Below the pieces are notes generated by a model that saw only the letters and a list, made by a program, of their open reading frames with translations, ran no database searches and had not been told where the DNA came from. A DNA stretch of 51,176 nucleotides from NCBI GenBank assembly GCA_022841885.1, contig JALHQP010000013.1, positions 1-51,176 of the forward strand. The letters are read 5' to 3'. The stretch is from Aquincola sp. (GTDB lineage: Bacteria; Pseudomonadota; Gammaproteobacteria; Burkholderiales; Burkholderiaceae_C). A program made the position numbers and the translations under genes. Of this stretch, positions 1-8,291 are shown in pieces. How positions within the stretch are numbered: position 1 is the first letter of the stretch; each line of letters opens with the position of its first letter.

Positions 1-795
1 CGTCAGCGCGCCGGCCATGCCCGGTGCGCCGCCGATCGCCAACACGTCGCCGAAGCGTCCCTTGTGGCCCCCATGGCCGCGAGGCCGCCTCAGCGCGGCC
101 GCGGCGGCGCTGCCAGCGAGCCAGGCGTCTGCGGGCTCGGCGTCGCGTGCGGCCACGGCATCGAGGCCGTCGAACCACAGTTCGCCGCAATGGTCGCGGC
201 CGGCACCGGTGAACAGGCCGGGCTTGAGCGTGAGCAGAGACAGGGTGTGGGTGGCCGTGATCGCTTCGGGACCCCGCGCCTGCCCGGTCTCGGCGTCGAG
301 GCCGGTCGGCAGGTCGATCGCCAAACGTGGGCAGGCCATGCCATTGATCGCCCCGATCAACGACAGCATCTCGCCCTGCGGCGCCCGCGTGGCGCCGAGG
401 CCGAGCAGCGCGTCGATCGCGAGGTCCGGCGCGGCGCAGGGCAGGGCGGCGCCGATCGACACCCCCGCGGAGACTGCGCGTGCGAGCGACGCCGCCGCGT
501 CGGCGGGCAGGTGGCCCGGGTCACCCAGCGCTGTCACCTGCACCTCGCGGCCGGTGGCGCGCAGGTGCACAGCGGCCTCGAAGCCGTCGCCGCCGTTGTT
601 GCCGGGCCCGGCAGCTACCCAGACCCGGCTGGCATGCGGCGCGACGGCGATGGCCAGCCGTGCCACGGCCAGGCCCGCACGCTGCATCAGCGTGTGGGGC
701 GACAGCGCCTGCGCCGCCCGCACTTCGATGCGGCGTGACGCCTCGACGCCGTGCAACGCCAGCGTCGCCTCGAGCGCCTCGACCCGACGGATCAC
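1..795 (-). CDS. nnr: Bifunctional NAD(P)H-hydrate epimerase / ADP-dependent dehydratase, 3' end outside window
   Basis: The first 265 codons are visible. The protein repairs hydrated NADH and NADPH: the N-terminal YjeF domain epimerises the hydrate and the C-terminal kinase-like domain dehydrates it using ADP. The N-terminal domain shows AGPGNNGGDGFEAAVHLRA, the nucleotide-binding signature, and the segment HKGRFGDVLAIGGAPGMAGA at the window edge opens the C-terminal domain, so this is the fused two-domain form. The start is a GTG at 795-793 that shares four bases (GTGA) with the dadA stop, implying translational coupling. The run SPHTLMQRAGLAVARLA about 32 residues in is typical of the family near its N-terminus and supports this start. 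The gene continues beyond position 1. Confidence 0.88.
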   Translation of the reverse strand, partial: MIRRVEALEATLALHGVEASRRIEVRAAQALSPHTLMQRAGLAVARLAIAVAPHASRVWVAAGPGNNGGDGFEAAVHLRATGREVQVTALGDPGHLPADAAASLARAVSAGVSIGAALPCAAPDLAIDALLGLGATRAPQGEMLSLIGAINGMACPRLAIDLPTGLDAETGQARGPEAITATHTLSLLTLKPGLFTGAGRDHCGELWFDGLDAVAARDAEPADAWLAGSAAAAALRRPRGHGGHKGRFGDVLAIGGAPGMAGALT

Positions 796-2093
796 CCACG
801 CCCCCAGCGCAGCGGCGAGAACGGCGCCGGGTCGAGCGCCGGCGCGCGTCCGGCCACCATGTCCGCCAACAAGCGGGCGCTGCCGCAGGCCAAGGCCCAG
901 CCGCTCGATCCATGCCCGGTATTGATCCAGACGCCGGGCGTGCCGCTGGGGCCGATCGCCGGCGGGCCATCGGGCAGCATCGGCCGTGCGCCCTTCCAGG
1001 TCTGCGCGCTCGACTGGCGCGCGGCGCTCGGGAACCAGTCCTGCAGCACGCGGTAGAGCGTGGCCAGCGGCGCGTCACGCAGGGCCTTCGGGTCGCCCGC
1101 CAGCTCGGCGCTGCCGGCGATACGCACGCGTTCGCCCAGCCGCGTGATCGCGACCTTGTAGCGCTCGTCCATCAGCGCGGCGCGCGGGCCAAGGTCCGGG
1201 TAACCGTCGTGGCGTTGCACCGGCAGCGTGACCGAGTAGCCGTACACCGGCTGCAGCGGCAGGCGCAAGGCTGGCAGCAGGGCCGGCGCGCCCATCGCGG
1301 CGCAGACCACCACCGCGTCGAACTGCTCCTGGGCCGGCGTCGACTCGGGCTGCACGGTAACCGCGCCCGAGGTCGTGTCGGCCTCGGCATGCACCGTGAC
1401 GCCGGACGCCACGCTCTCCAACCGCTTGACCGTGTGGTGCAGCCGGAACGCGACGCCGGCCTGCTGCAGCGCGGCCTTGAGTTCGAGCGCGAACTGACGG
1501 CAGTTGCCCGACTCGGCGTCGGGCAGGTGGATGCCGGCCTTGAGTGCCGTGCCGGTGTCGAGCGCCGGCTCGACCTGGCGGCATTGCGCTTCGCTGATGA
1601 GGTGAAAGTTGACGCCCAGCTCGGCCAGCACCTTGAGCCCGGGGCGCGACTGCGCGAGTTCGGCCTCGCCGCGCAGCAGCACCAGCACGCCCTTGCCGCG
1701 CTCATGCTCGATGCCCCGTGCCGCGGCGAGGGCGTTCGTGCGCTGCAGGCTGTCACGCGCCAGCGCCAGCATGGCGCCGCGGTTGGCCGCATAGGTGCGC
1801 GGATGGCAGGCGCGCCACCAGCGCCACAGCCAGCCGGCCAGCGCCGGGCCGGGCAGGCCGGCCAGGTGCACGGCGGCGTCGCGCGCGAACCACTGGCCCA
1901 GCACCTTGCGCAACATGCCGGGCGCGGCCCAGGGGGTGACGTAGCCGGGCGCCAGCCAGCCGGCGTTGGCAAAGCTCGACTCGGTGGCCACGCTGCCCTG
2001 GCGTTCGAAGACGGTGACCTCGTGGCCGTCCTCGTGCAGGGCCTGCGCCGTCGTCACGCCCACGATGCCCGCGCCGATGACGGCGACGCGCAT
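792..2093 (-). CDS. dadA: D-amino-acid dehydrogenase small subunit (FAD oxidoreductase)
   Basis: A 433-residue FAD-dependent oxidoreductase of the DadA family. It oxidises D-amino acids, classically D-alanine, to 2-oxo acids and ammonia and passes electrons to the respiratory chain at the inner membrane. The N-terminus is a dinucleotide-binding fold (GAGIVG, residues 7-12, followed by an acidic residue in VFER). The C-terminal VWINTGHGSSGWALACGSA is the usual second FAD contact. The ATG lies at 2093-2091 and overlaps the upstream amidase stop by one base (TGATG). A longer open frame to 2717 exists but is antisense-like composition inside the amidase gene, and family N-termini begin at MRVAVIGAG. 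Its length matches the family. The true substrate range cannot be read from sequence. Confidence 0.92.
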   Translation of the reverse strand: MRVAVIGAGIVGVTTAQALHEDGHEVTVFERQGSVATESSFANAGWLAPGYVTPWAAPGMLRKVLGQWFARDAAVHLAGLPGPALAGWLWRWWRACHPRTYAANRGAMLALARDSLQRTNALAAARGIEHERGKGVLVLLRGEAELAQSRPGLKVLAELGVNFHLISEAQCRQVEPALDTGTALKAGIHLPDAESGNCRQFALELKAALQQAGVAFRLHHTVKRLESVASGVTVHAEADTTSGAVTVQPESTPAQEQFDAVVVCAAMGAPALLPALRLPLQPVYGYSVTLPVQRHDGYPDLGPRAALMDERYKVAITRLGERVRIAGSAELAGDPKALRDAPLATLYRVLQDWFPSAARQSSAQTWKGARPMLPDGPPAIGPSGTPGVWINTGHGSSGWALACGSARLLADMVAGRAPALDPAPFSPLRWGRG

Positions 2094-3442
2094 CAGGCGG
2101 CGCCCCGCAGCGCGGACAAGGCGTCCTCGATGGCGAGCGAGACCGAGAGCACGCGGTCGTCGGCCAGCGCCGGGCCCCAGACCATCAGGCCCACCGGCCA
2201 GTCGCCGTGGCGGTGACAGGGCAGCGACAGGGCGCAGCCGTCGAGCAGGTTGACCAGCGAGGGGTTGCGCAGCAGCAGCCCATTGGCAGCGAAGAAGGCT
2301 TCGTCGCTGGCCACCAGCGGGCCGATGGGCGGCGCCACGATCGGGACCGTGGGCGAGAGCAGGGCATCGAAGCCCGCGATGGCGGCCTCCACGCGCGCGA
2401 TCCAGGCACGCCGTTCGCCGAGCAGGCCGGCGAGGGTCGTGGCATCGATCGCCTCGCCGCGCCGGATGCGCAGTGCCACGCGTGGGTCGTACAGCGCTTC
2501 GCGCTGCGCCAGGTGCCTGCCGTGCCAGGCCCAGCTTTCGGCCGCCGCAATGCCGCCACCGCGCAGCAGGGGGCTGGTGTCGGTCAGCACCGGCAGGTCG
2601 ATGGCCTCGATCGAGGCGCCGGCCGCGCGCAGGGCATGCAGCGCACGGTCGAAGGCTTCGGCCACCGGGTCTTCGAGCGCGTCGAGCATCACGGTGCGCG
2701 GCAGCGCGAGGCGCCATCGGGCCAGCGGACGGCGATCGACGGTCACCGTGCGCGCCGCCAGCAGTTCGTGCAGCAGCACCGCATCGCGCACCGAGTGCGT
2801 GATCGCACAGGCCGTGTCGAGCGTGGTCGACAGCGGGATGCAGCCTTCGGTTGGCGTCAGTCGCGCCGTGTTCTTGAAGCCGACCAGACCGTGCAACGCG
2901 GCGGGGATGCGGATCGAGCCACCGGTGTCAGAGCCGAGGGCCGCCCAGGCCGCGCCACAGGCCACCGAGACGGCGCCGCCCGAGGTCGAACCACCCGGGA
3001 TGCGCGGCTCGGCGTCCAGCGCCATGGTGGCCACATTGGCGGGGGTGCCCGCGTGCGGATTGATGCCCACACCCGAGAACGCGAACTCGGTCAGGTTGGT
3101 GTGGCCAACCAGGCTCGCCCCGGCCGCACGCAGGCGGGCGACGGCGGGCGCATCGTGCGTAGCAGGCGGGGCATCGTGGCGCGAGGCGGACGCGGCCGTC
3201 GTCGGCGCACCGGCCACGTCGAACAGGTCCTTGATCGACAGCGCCAGGCCGGCCAGGGGCGAAGGCTCGGCGCGTCGGTCGGCCGTGTCCGCCGCGGCGC
3301 GCGCCTGGGCATCGAAGCGGCGCACGAAGGCATGGCGGGCAGCGGGTGCATCGGCGGCTTCGAGCGAAGCCTCCAGGGCGTCGCGGGCGCTCAAGGCGCC
3401 GCGGCTTCGTTCGGCGAGCGCATGGGTCAGGTCGGTCGGCAT
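2093..3442 (-). CDS. Amidase signature family hydrolase
   Basis: A 449-residue amidase-signature enzyme. These cytoplasmic hydrolases cleave carboxamides with a Ser-cisSer-Lys triad. Here the lysine is K71 in SIKDLFDVAG, the cis serine is probably S152 in GGSTSGGAVSVACG, and the nucleophile is S176 in SDTGGSIRIPAALHG. There is no signal peptide. The substrate is not identifiable: GatA-like proteins, allophanate hydrolase-type and mandelamide hydrolase-type enzymes all share this core. No gatB or gatC is adjacent, so a tRNA-amidotransferase role is unlikely. It is the first gene of an overlapping operon with dadA and nnr, which suggests scavenging of nitrogen from amides and amino acids, but that is inference. 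Confidence 0.87.
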   Translation of the reverse strand: MPTDLTHALAERSRGALSARDALEASLEAADAPAARHAFVRRFDAQARAAADTADRRAEPSPLAGLALSIKDLFDVAGAPTTAASASRHDAPPATHDAPAVARLRAAGASLVGHTNLTEFAFSGVGINPHAGTPANVATMALDAEPRIPGGSTSGGAVSVACGAAWAALGSDTGGSIRIPAALHGLVGFKNTARLTPTEGCIPLSTTLDTACAITHSVRDAVLLHELLAARTVTVDRRPLARWRLALPRTVMLDALEDPVAEAFDRALHALRAAGASIEAIDLPVLTDTSPLLRGGGIAAAESWAWHGRHLAQREALYDPRVALRIRRGEAIDATTLAGLLGERRAWIARVEAAIAGFDALLSPTVPIVAPPIGPLVASDEAFFAANGLLLRNPSLVNLLDGCALSLPCHRHGDWPVGLMVWGPALADDRVLSVSLAIEDALSALRGAA

Positions 3443-3454
3443 GGGGTCCTGGGG

Positions 3455-3463
3455 TGCTATACT
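3455..3463 (+). promoter_or_regulatory. Extended -10 promoter for rpsB
   Basis: TGCTATACT at 3455-3463 is an extended -10 element (TG, one base, then TATACT). The -35 region about 17 bases upstream is weak, which fits an extended -10 promoter. Transcription would begin near 3470, leaving a leader of about 135 bases before rpsB. The divergent amidase gene starts at 3442. Confidence 0.6.
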
Positions 3464-3476
3464 CCGCGGGTTTTTC

Positions 3477-3566
3477 CCGGCGCGATTGCGAACGTGCAGC
3501 GCGCCTGGGACTAACCAATCGCGAACCGGCCCTCGAAAGGTGTCGCGGCCTGCGCAAGCAGCCGCG
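3477..3566 (+). promoter_or_regulatory. Structured rpsB leader, candidate S2-responsive element
   Basis: The leader can form two helices. CGCGATTG (3481-3488) pairs with CAATCGCG (3516-3523), and CCGG at 3477-3480 can extend the helix by pairing with CCGG at 3526-3529 across a two-base bulge. A second hairpin pairs CGCGG (3544-3548) and CTGC (3550-3553) with GCAG and CCGCG (3558-3566), leaving one bulged C and a GCAA tetraloop. Ribosomal protein S2 represses its own mRNA through the leader in enterobacteria; whether this structure does so is inference. Confidence 0.4.
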
Positions 3567-3605
3567 ATTCGCGCCGGATTCTAGAACCAACCCTTCGGAG
3601 CCCCC

Positions 3606-4349
3606 ATGCCCGTGACGATGCGTGAAATGCTGGAAGCCGGCGTCCATTTCGGACACCAGACCCGCTTCTGGAACCCCAAGATGGCCCCGTACATCTACGG
3701 CCATCGCAACAAGATCCACATCATCAACCTCGAGAAGACGCAGCCGCTCTTCGAAGGTGCGATGAAGTTCGTGCGTCAGCTGGCGAGCAAGCGCGGCACC
3801 ATCCTGATGGTGGGCACCAAGCGCCAGGCCCGCGAAGTGATCGCCAGCGAGGCGCAGCGCGCCGGCATGCCCTACGTCGATCAGCGCTGGCTCGGCGGCA
3901 TGTTGACCAACTTCAAGACGGTCAAGGGCTCGCTGAAGAAGCTCAAGGACATGCACGCCCAGGTCGAGGCCGGCACCCAGCCCGCGATCAAGAAGGAAGC
4001 GCTGATGTTCCAGCGCGAGATCGCCAAGCTCGAGAAGGACATCGGCGGCATCGCCGACATGAACGCACTGCCCGATGCGATCTTCGTGATCGACGTCGGC
4101 TACCACAAGATCGCCGTGGCCGAGGCCGTGAAGCTGGGCATCCCGGTGATCGGCATCGTGGACTCGAACCACTCGCCGCTGGGCATCGACTACGTCATCC
4201 CCGGCAACGACGACTCCGCCAAGGCGGTGGCGCTGTATGCGCGCGCGGTGGCCGATGCGGTGCTGGAAGGCAGGGCCAATGCCACCACCGAGGTGGTGCA
4301 GGCTGCCGCCGGCGGCGACGAATTCGTCGAGGTCAGCGAGGAAGCCTGA
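3606..4349 (+). CDS. rpsB: 30S ribosomal protein S2
   Basis: A 247-residue S2 protein of normal length, needed in the small ribosomal subunit for S1 binding. The N-terminal [20 protein letters not shown], the central [13 protein letters not shown] and [20 protein letters not shown] near residue 190 are all diagnostic. The ATG at 3606 follows a GGAG at 3597-3600 with good spacing. It is the first gene of the translation/envelope cluster and has its own extended -10 promoter and structured leader. A terminator-like hairpin follows before tsf. Confidence 0.98.
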   Translation: MPVTMREMLEAGVHFGHQTRFWNPKMAPYIYGHRNKIHIINLEKTQPLFEGAMKFVRQLASKRGTILMVGTKRQAREVIASEAQRAGMPYVDQRWLGGMLTNFKTVKGSLKKLKDMHAQVEAGTQPAIKKEALMFQREIAKLEKDIGGIADMNALPDAIFVIDVGYHKIAVAEAVKLGIPVIGIVDSNHSPLGIDYVIPGNDDSAKAVALYARAVADAVLEGRANATTEVVQAAAGGDEFVEVSEEA

Positions 4350-4370
4350 CCGGCCCTCGCGTTCGACACG

Positions 4371-4396
4371 AAGGGGCACGTCGAGGCCCCTTTTTT
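4371..4396 (+). terminator. Intrinsic terminator/attenuator between rpsB and tsf
   Basis: AAGGGGC (4371-4377) and GCCCCTT (4386-4392) form a 7-bp stem with an 8-base loop, and the 3' arm merges into a run of six T (4391-4396). Because tsf starts only 24 bases later in the same direction, this probably causes partial termination, setting EF-Ts below or apart from S2, as described for rpsB-tsf in Escherichia coli. Confidence 0.75.
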
Positions 4397-4420
4397 CCAG
4401 TCTTTCCAGGAGTACAGACA

Positions 4421-5317
4421 ATGCCCGCAATCACCGCCAGCATGGTTGCCGAACTGCGCGCCAAGACCGACGCGCCGATGATGGAGTGCAAGAAGGCGCT
4501 GACCGAAGCCGATGGCAACAGCGAACGCGCCGAAGAGATCCTGCGCGTCAAGCTCGGCAACAAGGCCGGCAAGGCCGCCTCGCGCATCACCGCTGAAGGC
4601 GTGGTCGCCGCAGCCGTTGACGGCACGACGGGCGCGTTGGTCGAGGTCAACTGCGAGACCGACTTCGTGTCCAAGAACGAGTCGTTCCTGGGCTTTACCA
4701 AGGCCGCCGCGTCGCTCGTGGCGCAGCACAACCCGGCGGACGTGGCCGCATTGTCGGCGCTGGCCTACAGCCAGGACGGCTTCGGCCCGACGCTGGAGGA
4801 CGTGCGCAAGGGCCTGATCGGCAAGATCGGCGAGAACATGACAATCCGCCGCTTCAAGCGCTACGCCGGCGGGGGCAAGCTCGCGCACTATCTGCATGGC
4901 ACGCGCATCGGCGTGATGGTCGAGTTCGACGGCGACGCGACGGCGGCCAAGGACGTGGCGATGCACGTGGCGGCGATGAAGCCCGCCGCGCTGTCGCAGG
5001 GCGATGTGCCGGCCGAGGTGGTCGACAAGGAGCGCAAGATCGCCACCGAGAAGGCCGCCGAGAGTGGCAAGCCGGCCGACATCGTGGCCAAGATGGTCGA
5101 GGGCTCGGTGCAGAAGTTCCTGAAGGAAGTCTCGCTGCTGAACCAGGTCTTCGTGAAGGCCGCCGACGGCAAGCAGACGGTCGAGCAGTACCTCAAGACC
5201 GCCGGCACGGCGGTCAAGGGCTTCACGCTCTACGTGGTGGGCGAGGGCATCGAAAAGAAGGTCGACGACTTCGCTGCCGAGGTGGCGGCGCAGGTCGCAG
5301 CTGCCAAGGGTCAGTAA
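4421..5317 (+). CDS. tsf: Elongation factor Ts
   Basis: A 298-residue guanine-nucleotide exchange factor that strips GDP from EF-Tu. The N-terminal UBA-like domain ends in [18 protein letters not shown], and CETDFVSKN near residue 80 is the TDFV motif that contacts EF-Tu. The length is that of the standard proteobacterial two-subdomain form. AGGAG at 4408-4412 is a good ribosome binding site for the ATG at 4421. It follows rpsB after an attenuator-like hairpin and is followed by a second GC-rich hairpin before pyrH. Confidence 0.98.
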   Translation: MPAITASMVAELRAKTDAPMMECKKALTEADGNSERAEEILRVKLGNKAGKAASRITAEGVVAAAVDGTTGALVEVNCETDFVSKNESFLGFTKAAASLVAQHNPADVAALSALAYSQDGFGPTLEDVRKGLIGKIGENMTIRRFKRYAGGGKLAHYLHGTRIGVMVEFDGDATAAKDVAMHVAAMKPAALSQGDVPAEVVDKERKIATEKAAESGKPADIVAKMVEGSVQKFLKEVSLLNQVFVKAADGKQTVEQYLKTAGTAVKGFTLYVVGEGIEKKVDDFAAEVAAQVAAAKGQ

Positions 5318-5324
5318 ACCCTCT

Positions 5325-5347
5325 GGGGCCGCCGCGTGCGGCCCCTT
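5325..5347 (+). terminator. GC-rich hairpin after tsf, weak terminator
   Basis: GGGGCCGC (5325-5332) pairs perfectly with GCGGCCCC (5338-5345) around a five-base loop. The tail TTAAAC has only two consecutive T, so termination is likely partial and read-through to pyrH at 5382 is expected. Confidence 0.5.
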
Positions 5348-5381
5348 AAACTTCCGCCCTGCAACCCCCTCCGACGCCCGC

Positions 5382-6092
5382 ATGCCGGCCTACAAACGCA
5401 TCCTGCTGAAGCTCTCCGGTGAAGCGCTGATGGGCGACGACGCCTACGGCATCAACCGCTCGACGATCGTGCGCCTGGTGCGCGAGATCCAGGAGATCAC
5501 CCGACTGGGCGTCGAGGTGGCGGTGGTGATCGGCGGCGGCAACATCTTTCGCGGCGTGGCCGGCGGCTCGGTCGGCATGGACCGGGCGACCGCCGACTAC
5601 ATGGGCATGCTGGCCACCGTGATGAACGCGCTGGCGCTGGCCGACACGATGCGTCAGGAAGGCATGACCGCGCGCGTGATGAGCGCGATCGGCATCGAGC
5701 AGGTGGTCGAGCCCTACGTCCGACCGAAGGCGCTGCAGTACCTCGAAGAAGGCAAGATCGTCGTCTTCGCGGCGGGCACCGGCAACCCCTTCTTCACCAC
5801 CGACACCGCGGCGGCGCTGCGCGGCGCCGAGGTCGGTGCGGAGGTCGTGCTCAAGGCCACCAAGGTCGACGGTGTCTATACGGCCGACCCCAAGAAGGAC
5901 GCGCAGGCCAAGCTGTACAAGACGATCGGCTTCGACGAGGCCATCGCCAAGAACCTGCAGGTGATGGACGCCACCGCCTTCGCGCTGTGCCGCGACCAGA
6001 AGCTGCCGATCAAGGTGTTTTCCATCGTCAAGCCCGGCGCGTTGAAGCGTGTGGTGATGGGCGAGGACGAGGGCACGCTGGTCCACGTGTGA
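5382..6092 (+). CDS. pyrH: UMP kinase
   Basis: A 236-residue UMP kinase of the amino-acid kinase fold, converting UMP to UDP in pyrimidine nucleotide synthesis. [18 protein letters not shown] at the N-terminus is the phosphate-binding loop region, [11 protein letters not shown] binds substrate, and [18 protein letters not shown] is the characteristic central loop. Bacterial PyrH is a hexamer regulated by GTP and UTP. It lies between tsf and frr, the usual order in Proteobacteria. Confidence 0.98.
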   Translation: MPAYKRILLKLSGEALMGDDAYGINRSTIVRLVREIQEITRLGVEVAVVIGGGNIFRGVAGGSVGMDRATADYMGMLATVMNALALADTMRQEGMTARVMSAIGIEQVVEPYVRPKALQYLEEGKIVVFAAGTGNPFFTTDTAAALRGAEVGAEVVLKATKVDGVYTADPKKDAQAKLYKTIGFDEAIAKNLQVMDATAFALCRDQKLPIKVFSIVKPGALKRVVMGEDEGTLVHV

Positions 6093-6120
6093 GCCTCGCT
6101 GGACCCGGGAGACTGAATCC

Positions 6121-6681
6121 ATGACGATCGCCGACATCAAGAAGAACGCCGAAGCCAAGATGGGCAAGTCCATCGAGGCGTTCAAGAACGAACTGCACAA
6201 GATCCGCACCGGCCGCGCCCACCCCGGCATCCTGGACCAGGTGCATGTCGACTACTACGGCTCGATGGTGCCGATCAGCCAGGTGGCCAACGTGAGCCTG
6301 CTCGACGCGCGCACGATCAGCGTGCAGCCCTGGGAGAAGGGCATGGGTGCCAAGATCGAAAAGGCGATCCGCGAGAGCGACCTGGGCCTGAACCCGATGG
6401 CGCAAGGCGACCTGCTGCGGGTGCCGATGCCGGCGCTGACCGAGGAGCGCCGCAAGGACCTGACCAAGGTCGTGCGCCACGCCGGCGAGGAGTGCAAGGT
6501 GGCGGTGCGCAACCTGCGCCGCGATGCCAACGAACACCTGAAGAAGCTGCTGAAGGACAAGGAAGCCACCGAGGACGAGGAGCGCCGCGCCCAGGACGAG
6601 GTGCAGCGCCTGACCGACGGTGTGGTGGCCGAGATCGACCGCCTGGTCAAGGCCAAGGAAGCCGAGATCCTTGCGGTCTGA
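6121..6681 (+). CDS. frr: Ribosome recycling factor
   Basis: A 186-residue protein, the usual family length, which with EF-G splits post-termination ribosomes. The N-terminal [21 protein letters not shown] and the C-terminal [20 protein letters not shown] form the long three-helix bundle, and the middle ([17 protein letters not shown]) is the small beta domain. A GGGAG at 6107-6111 precedes the ATG. Only 28 bases separate it from pyrH. Confidence 0.98.
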   Translation: MTIADIKKNAEAKMGKSIEAFKNELHKIRTGRAHPGILDQVHVDYYGSMVPISQVANVSLLDARTISVQPWEKGMGAKIEKAIRESDLGLNPMAQGDLLRVPMPALTEERRKDLTKVVRHAGEECKVAVRNLRRDANEHLKKLLKDKEATEDEERRAQDEVQRLTDGVVAEIDRLVKAKEAEILAV

Positions 6682-6697
6682 GGCCCGAGCCGGTCCG

Positions 6698-7432
6698 GTG
6701 CAGCGCGATCCCACCCTGCCACGTCATGTGGCGATCGTCATGGACGGCAACGGTCGCTGGGCCAAACGCCGTTTCATGCCGCGCTTCTTCGGCCACAAAC
6801 AGGGTGTCGACGCGCTGGTGCGCACGGTGCGCGTGTGCGCCGACCGCGGGGTCGAGTACCTGACCGTCTTCGCCTTCTCGAGCGAGAACTGGAAGCGCTC
6901 GTCCGACGAGGTGTCGGGGCTGATGGGCCTGGTGCTGGTGGCGGTGTCCAAGTACCTGATGAAGCTGTCCGACGAGGGCGTGCGCATCCGCATCGTCGGC
7001 GACCGCGACGCAGTGGGCGACAAGGTGCGCGAGGCCTGGGACCATGCCGAGCGCGTGACCGCGCACAACACGCGCATCACCCTGTCGGTGGCCTTCAACT
7101 ACGGCGGCCGCTGGGACGTGGTGCAGGCCGCGCGGCGTGCGATGGCCGACGGCATCAAGCCGCAGGACCTGGACGAGGACTGCCTGTCGCGACGCATGGC
7201 GATGCACTTCGCGCCCGACCCGGACCTTTTCATTCGCACCGGCGGCGAGGTGCGCATCAGCAACTTCCTGCTCTGGCAGGTGGCCTACTCCGAGTTGTAC
7301 TTCACCGACTGCCTGTGGCCCGACTTCGGTCCCGAGCAGATCGACGCTGCCATCGCCAGCTACCGCGAGCGCGAACGCCGCTTCGGCGGCCGCCTGCCCG
7401 AGGACGCGACGCCACAGGCTGCCAACGCCTGA
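6698..7432 (+). CDS. uppS: Undecaprenyl diphosphate synthase (cis-prenyltransferase)
   Basis: A 244-residue cis-prenyltransferase that condenses isopentenyl diphosphates onto farnesyl diphosphate to make the C55 lipid carrier for peptidoglycan and O-antigen. HVAIVMDGNGRWAKRR near residue 9 carries the catalytic aspartate and phosphate-binding residues, FSSENWKR is the next conserved block, and DLFIRTGGEVRISNFLLWQ is the C-terminal signature. I chose GTG at 6698 because the family motif follows at once. The frame stays open upstream into frr, and a TTG at 6671 preceded by AAGGAA is an alternative. The product of neighbouring dxr feeds the same isoprenoid pathway. Confidence 0.95.
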   Translation: MQRDPTLPRHVAIVMDGNGRWAKRRFMPRFFGHKQGVDALVRTVRVCADRGVEYLTVFAFSSENWKRSSDEVSGLMGLVLVAVSKYLMKLSDEGVRIRIVGDRDAVGDKVREAWDHAERVTAHNTRITLSVAFNYGGRWDVVQAARRAMADGIKPQDLDEDCLSRRMAMHFAPDPDLFIRTGGEVRISNFLLWQVAYSELYFTDCLWPDFGPEQIDAAIASYRERERRFGGRLPEDATPQAANA

Positions 7433-7448
7433 GCGCACCGTCATCCCC

Positions 7449-8288
7449 ATGTTGTTGCAGCGCGTGATCACCGCGGTCGTGCTGCTGGCGCTGTTGCTGC
7501 CGGCACTGCTCGCGTCGACGCCCTGGCCGTTTGCGTTGCTCAGCCTGCTGCTGATTGCCGCGGCGGGCTGGGAGTGGGCGCGCCTGAACGGCGTCGCCGC
7601 CGTCGCGGCCGCCGGGCCGGGCGTGCTGCTGGCGCTGGCCGGCGCCTGGGCCGTGCACACGGGCTCGTTCGTACGCACGCCGGCCGCCTGGTGGTGGGGC
7701 GTCACGGTGGCCTGGATCGTCGGCGGTGCGCTGGTGCTGCGCGGTGGCCCGGCCGGCTGGCCGCGCTGGCCCGCAGCCCTGCGCCTGCTGCTGGGGCTGC
7801 TCGTGCTGTGGTCCGGCTGGCTGGCCTTGGCGCAGGCGCGCGCGCTGTCGGTCAACTTCGTGCTGTCGGCGCTGTGCATCGTCTGGGTGGCCGACATCGG
7901 TGCCTACTTCGCGGGCCGCAATTTCGGCCGCCGCAAGCTCGCGCCTTCGATCAGCCCCGGCAAGACCTGGGAAGGCGTGGCGGGTGGCATGGTCGCGGTC
8001 TGGCTGCTGGCGCTGCTGTGGCTGGGGTACGTGGATCGCGCGCTGCCGGTCGATGGCAGCAGCCTGTTCGGCCACCTGCACACTCGCCTGGGCTGGGCCG
8101 GCTTGCTCGTGCTGAGCGCGGCGCTGGCCGGCCTGTCGGTCGTCGGCGATCTGTTCGAGTCGCTGGTCAAGCGGGCCGCCGGTGCCAAGGACTCGAGCCG
8201 CCTGCTGCCGGGCCATGGCGGCGTGCTCGACCGCGTCGACGCGCTGCTGCCGGTGCTGCCGGCGGCTCTGGCCCTGAGGATGCTGTAG
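7449..8288 (+). CDS. cdsA: Phosphatidate cytidylyltransferase (CDP-diglyceride synthase)
   Basis: A 279-residue polytopic inner-membrane enzyme making CDP-diacylglycerol from phosphatidic acid and CTP, the branch point of phospholipid synthesis. It begins MLLQRVITAVVLLALLL and is almost entirely hydrophobic helices. The signature lies near the C-terminus: ESLVKRAAGAKDSSRLLPGH followed by GGVLDRVD, matching the S-x-x-KR-x4-KD...GHGG-x-x-DR-x-D pattern. The ATG at 7449 is 16 bases after the uppS stop. The frame is open further upstream inside uppS, but that extension is not family-like. Confidence 0.95.
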   Translation: MLLQRVITAVVLLALLLPALLASTPWPFALLSLLLIAAAGWEWARLNGVAAVAAAGPGVLLALAGAWAVHTGSFVRTPAAWWWGVTVAWIVGGALVLRGGPAGWPRWPAALRLLLGLLVLWSGWLALAQARALSVNFVLSALCIVWVADIGAYFAGRNFGRRKLAPSISPGKTWEGVAGGMVAVWLLALLWLGYVDRALPVDGSSLFGHLHTRLGWAGLLVLSAALAGLSVVGDLFESLVKRAAGAKDSSRLLPGHGGVLDRVDALLPVLPAALALRML

Positions 8289-8291
8289 CCC

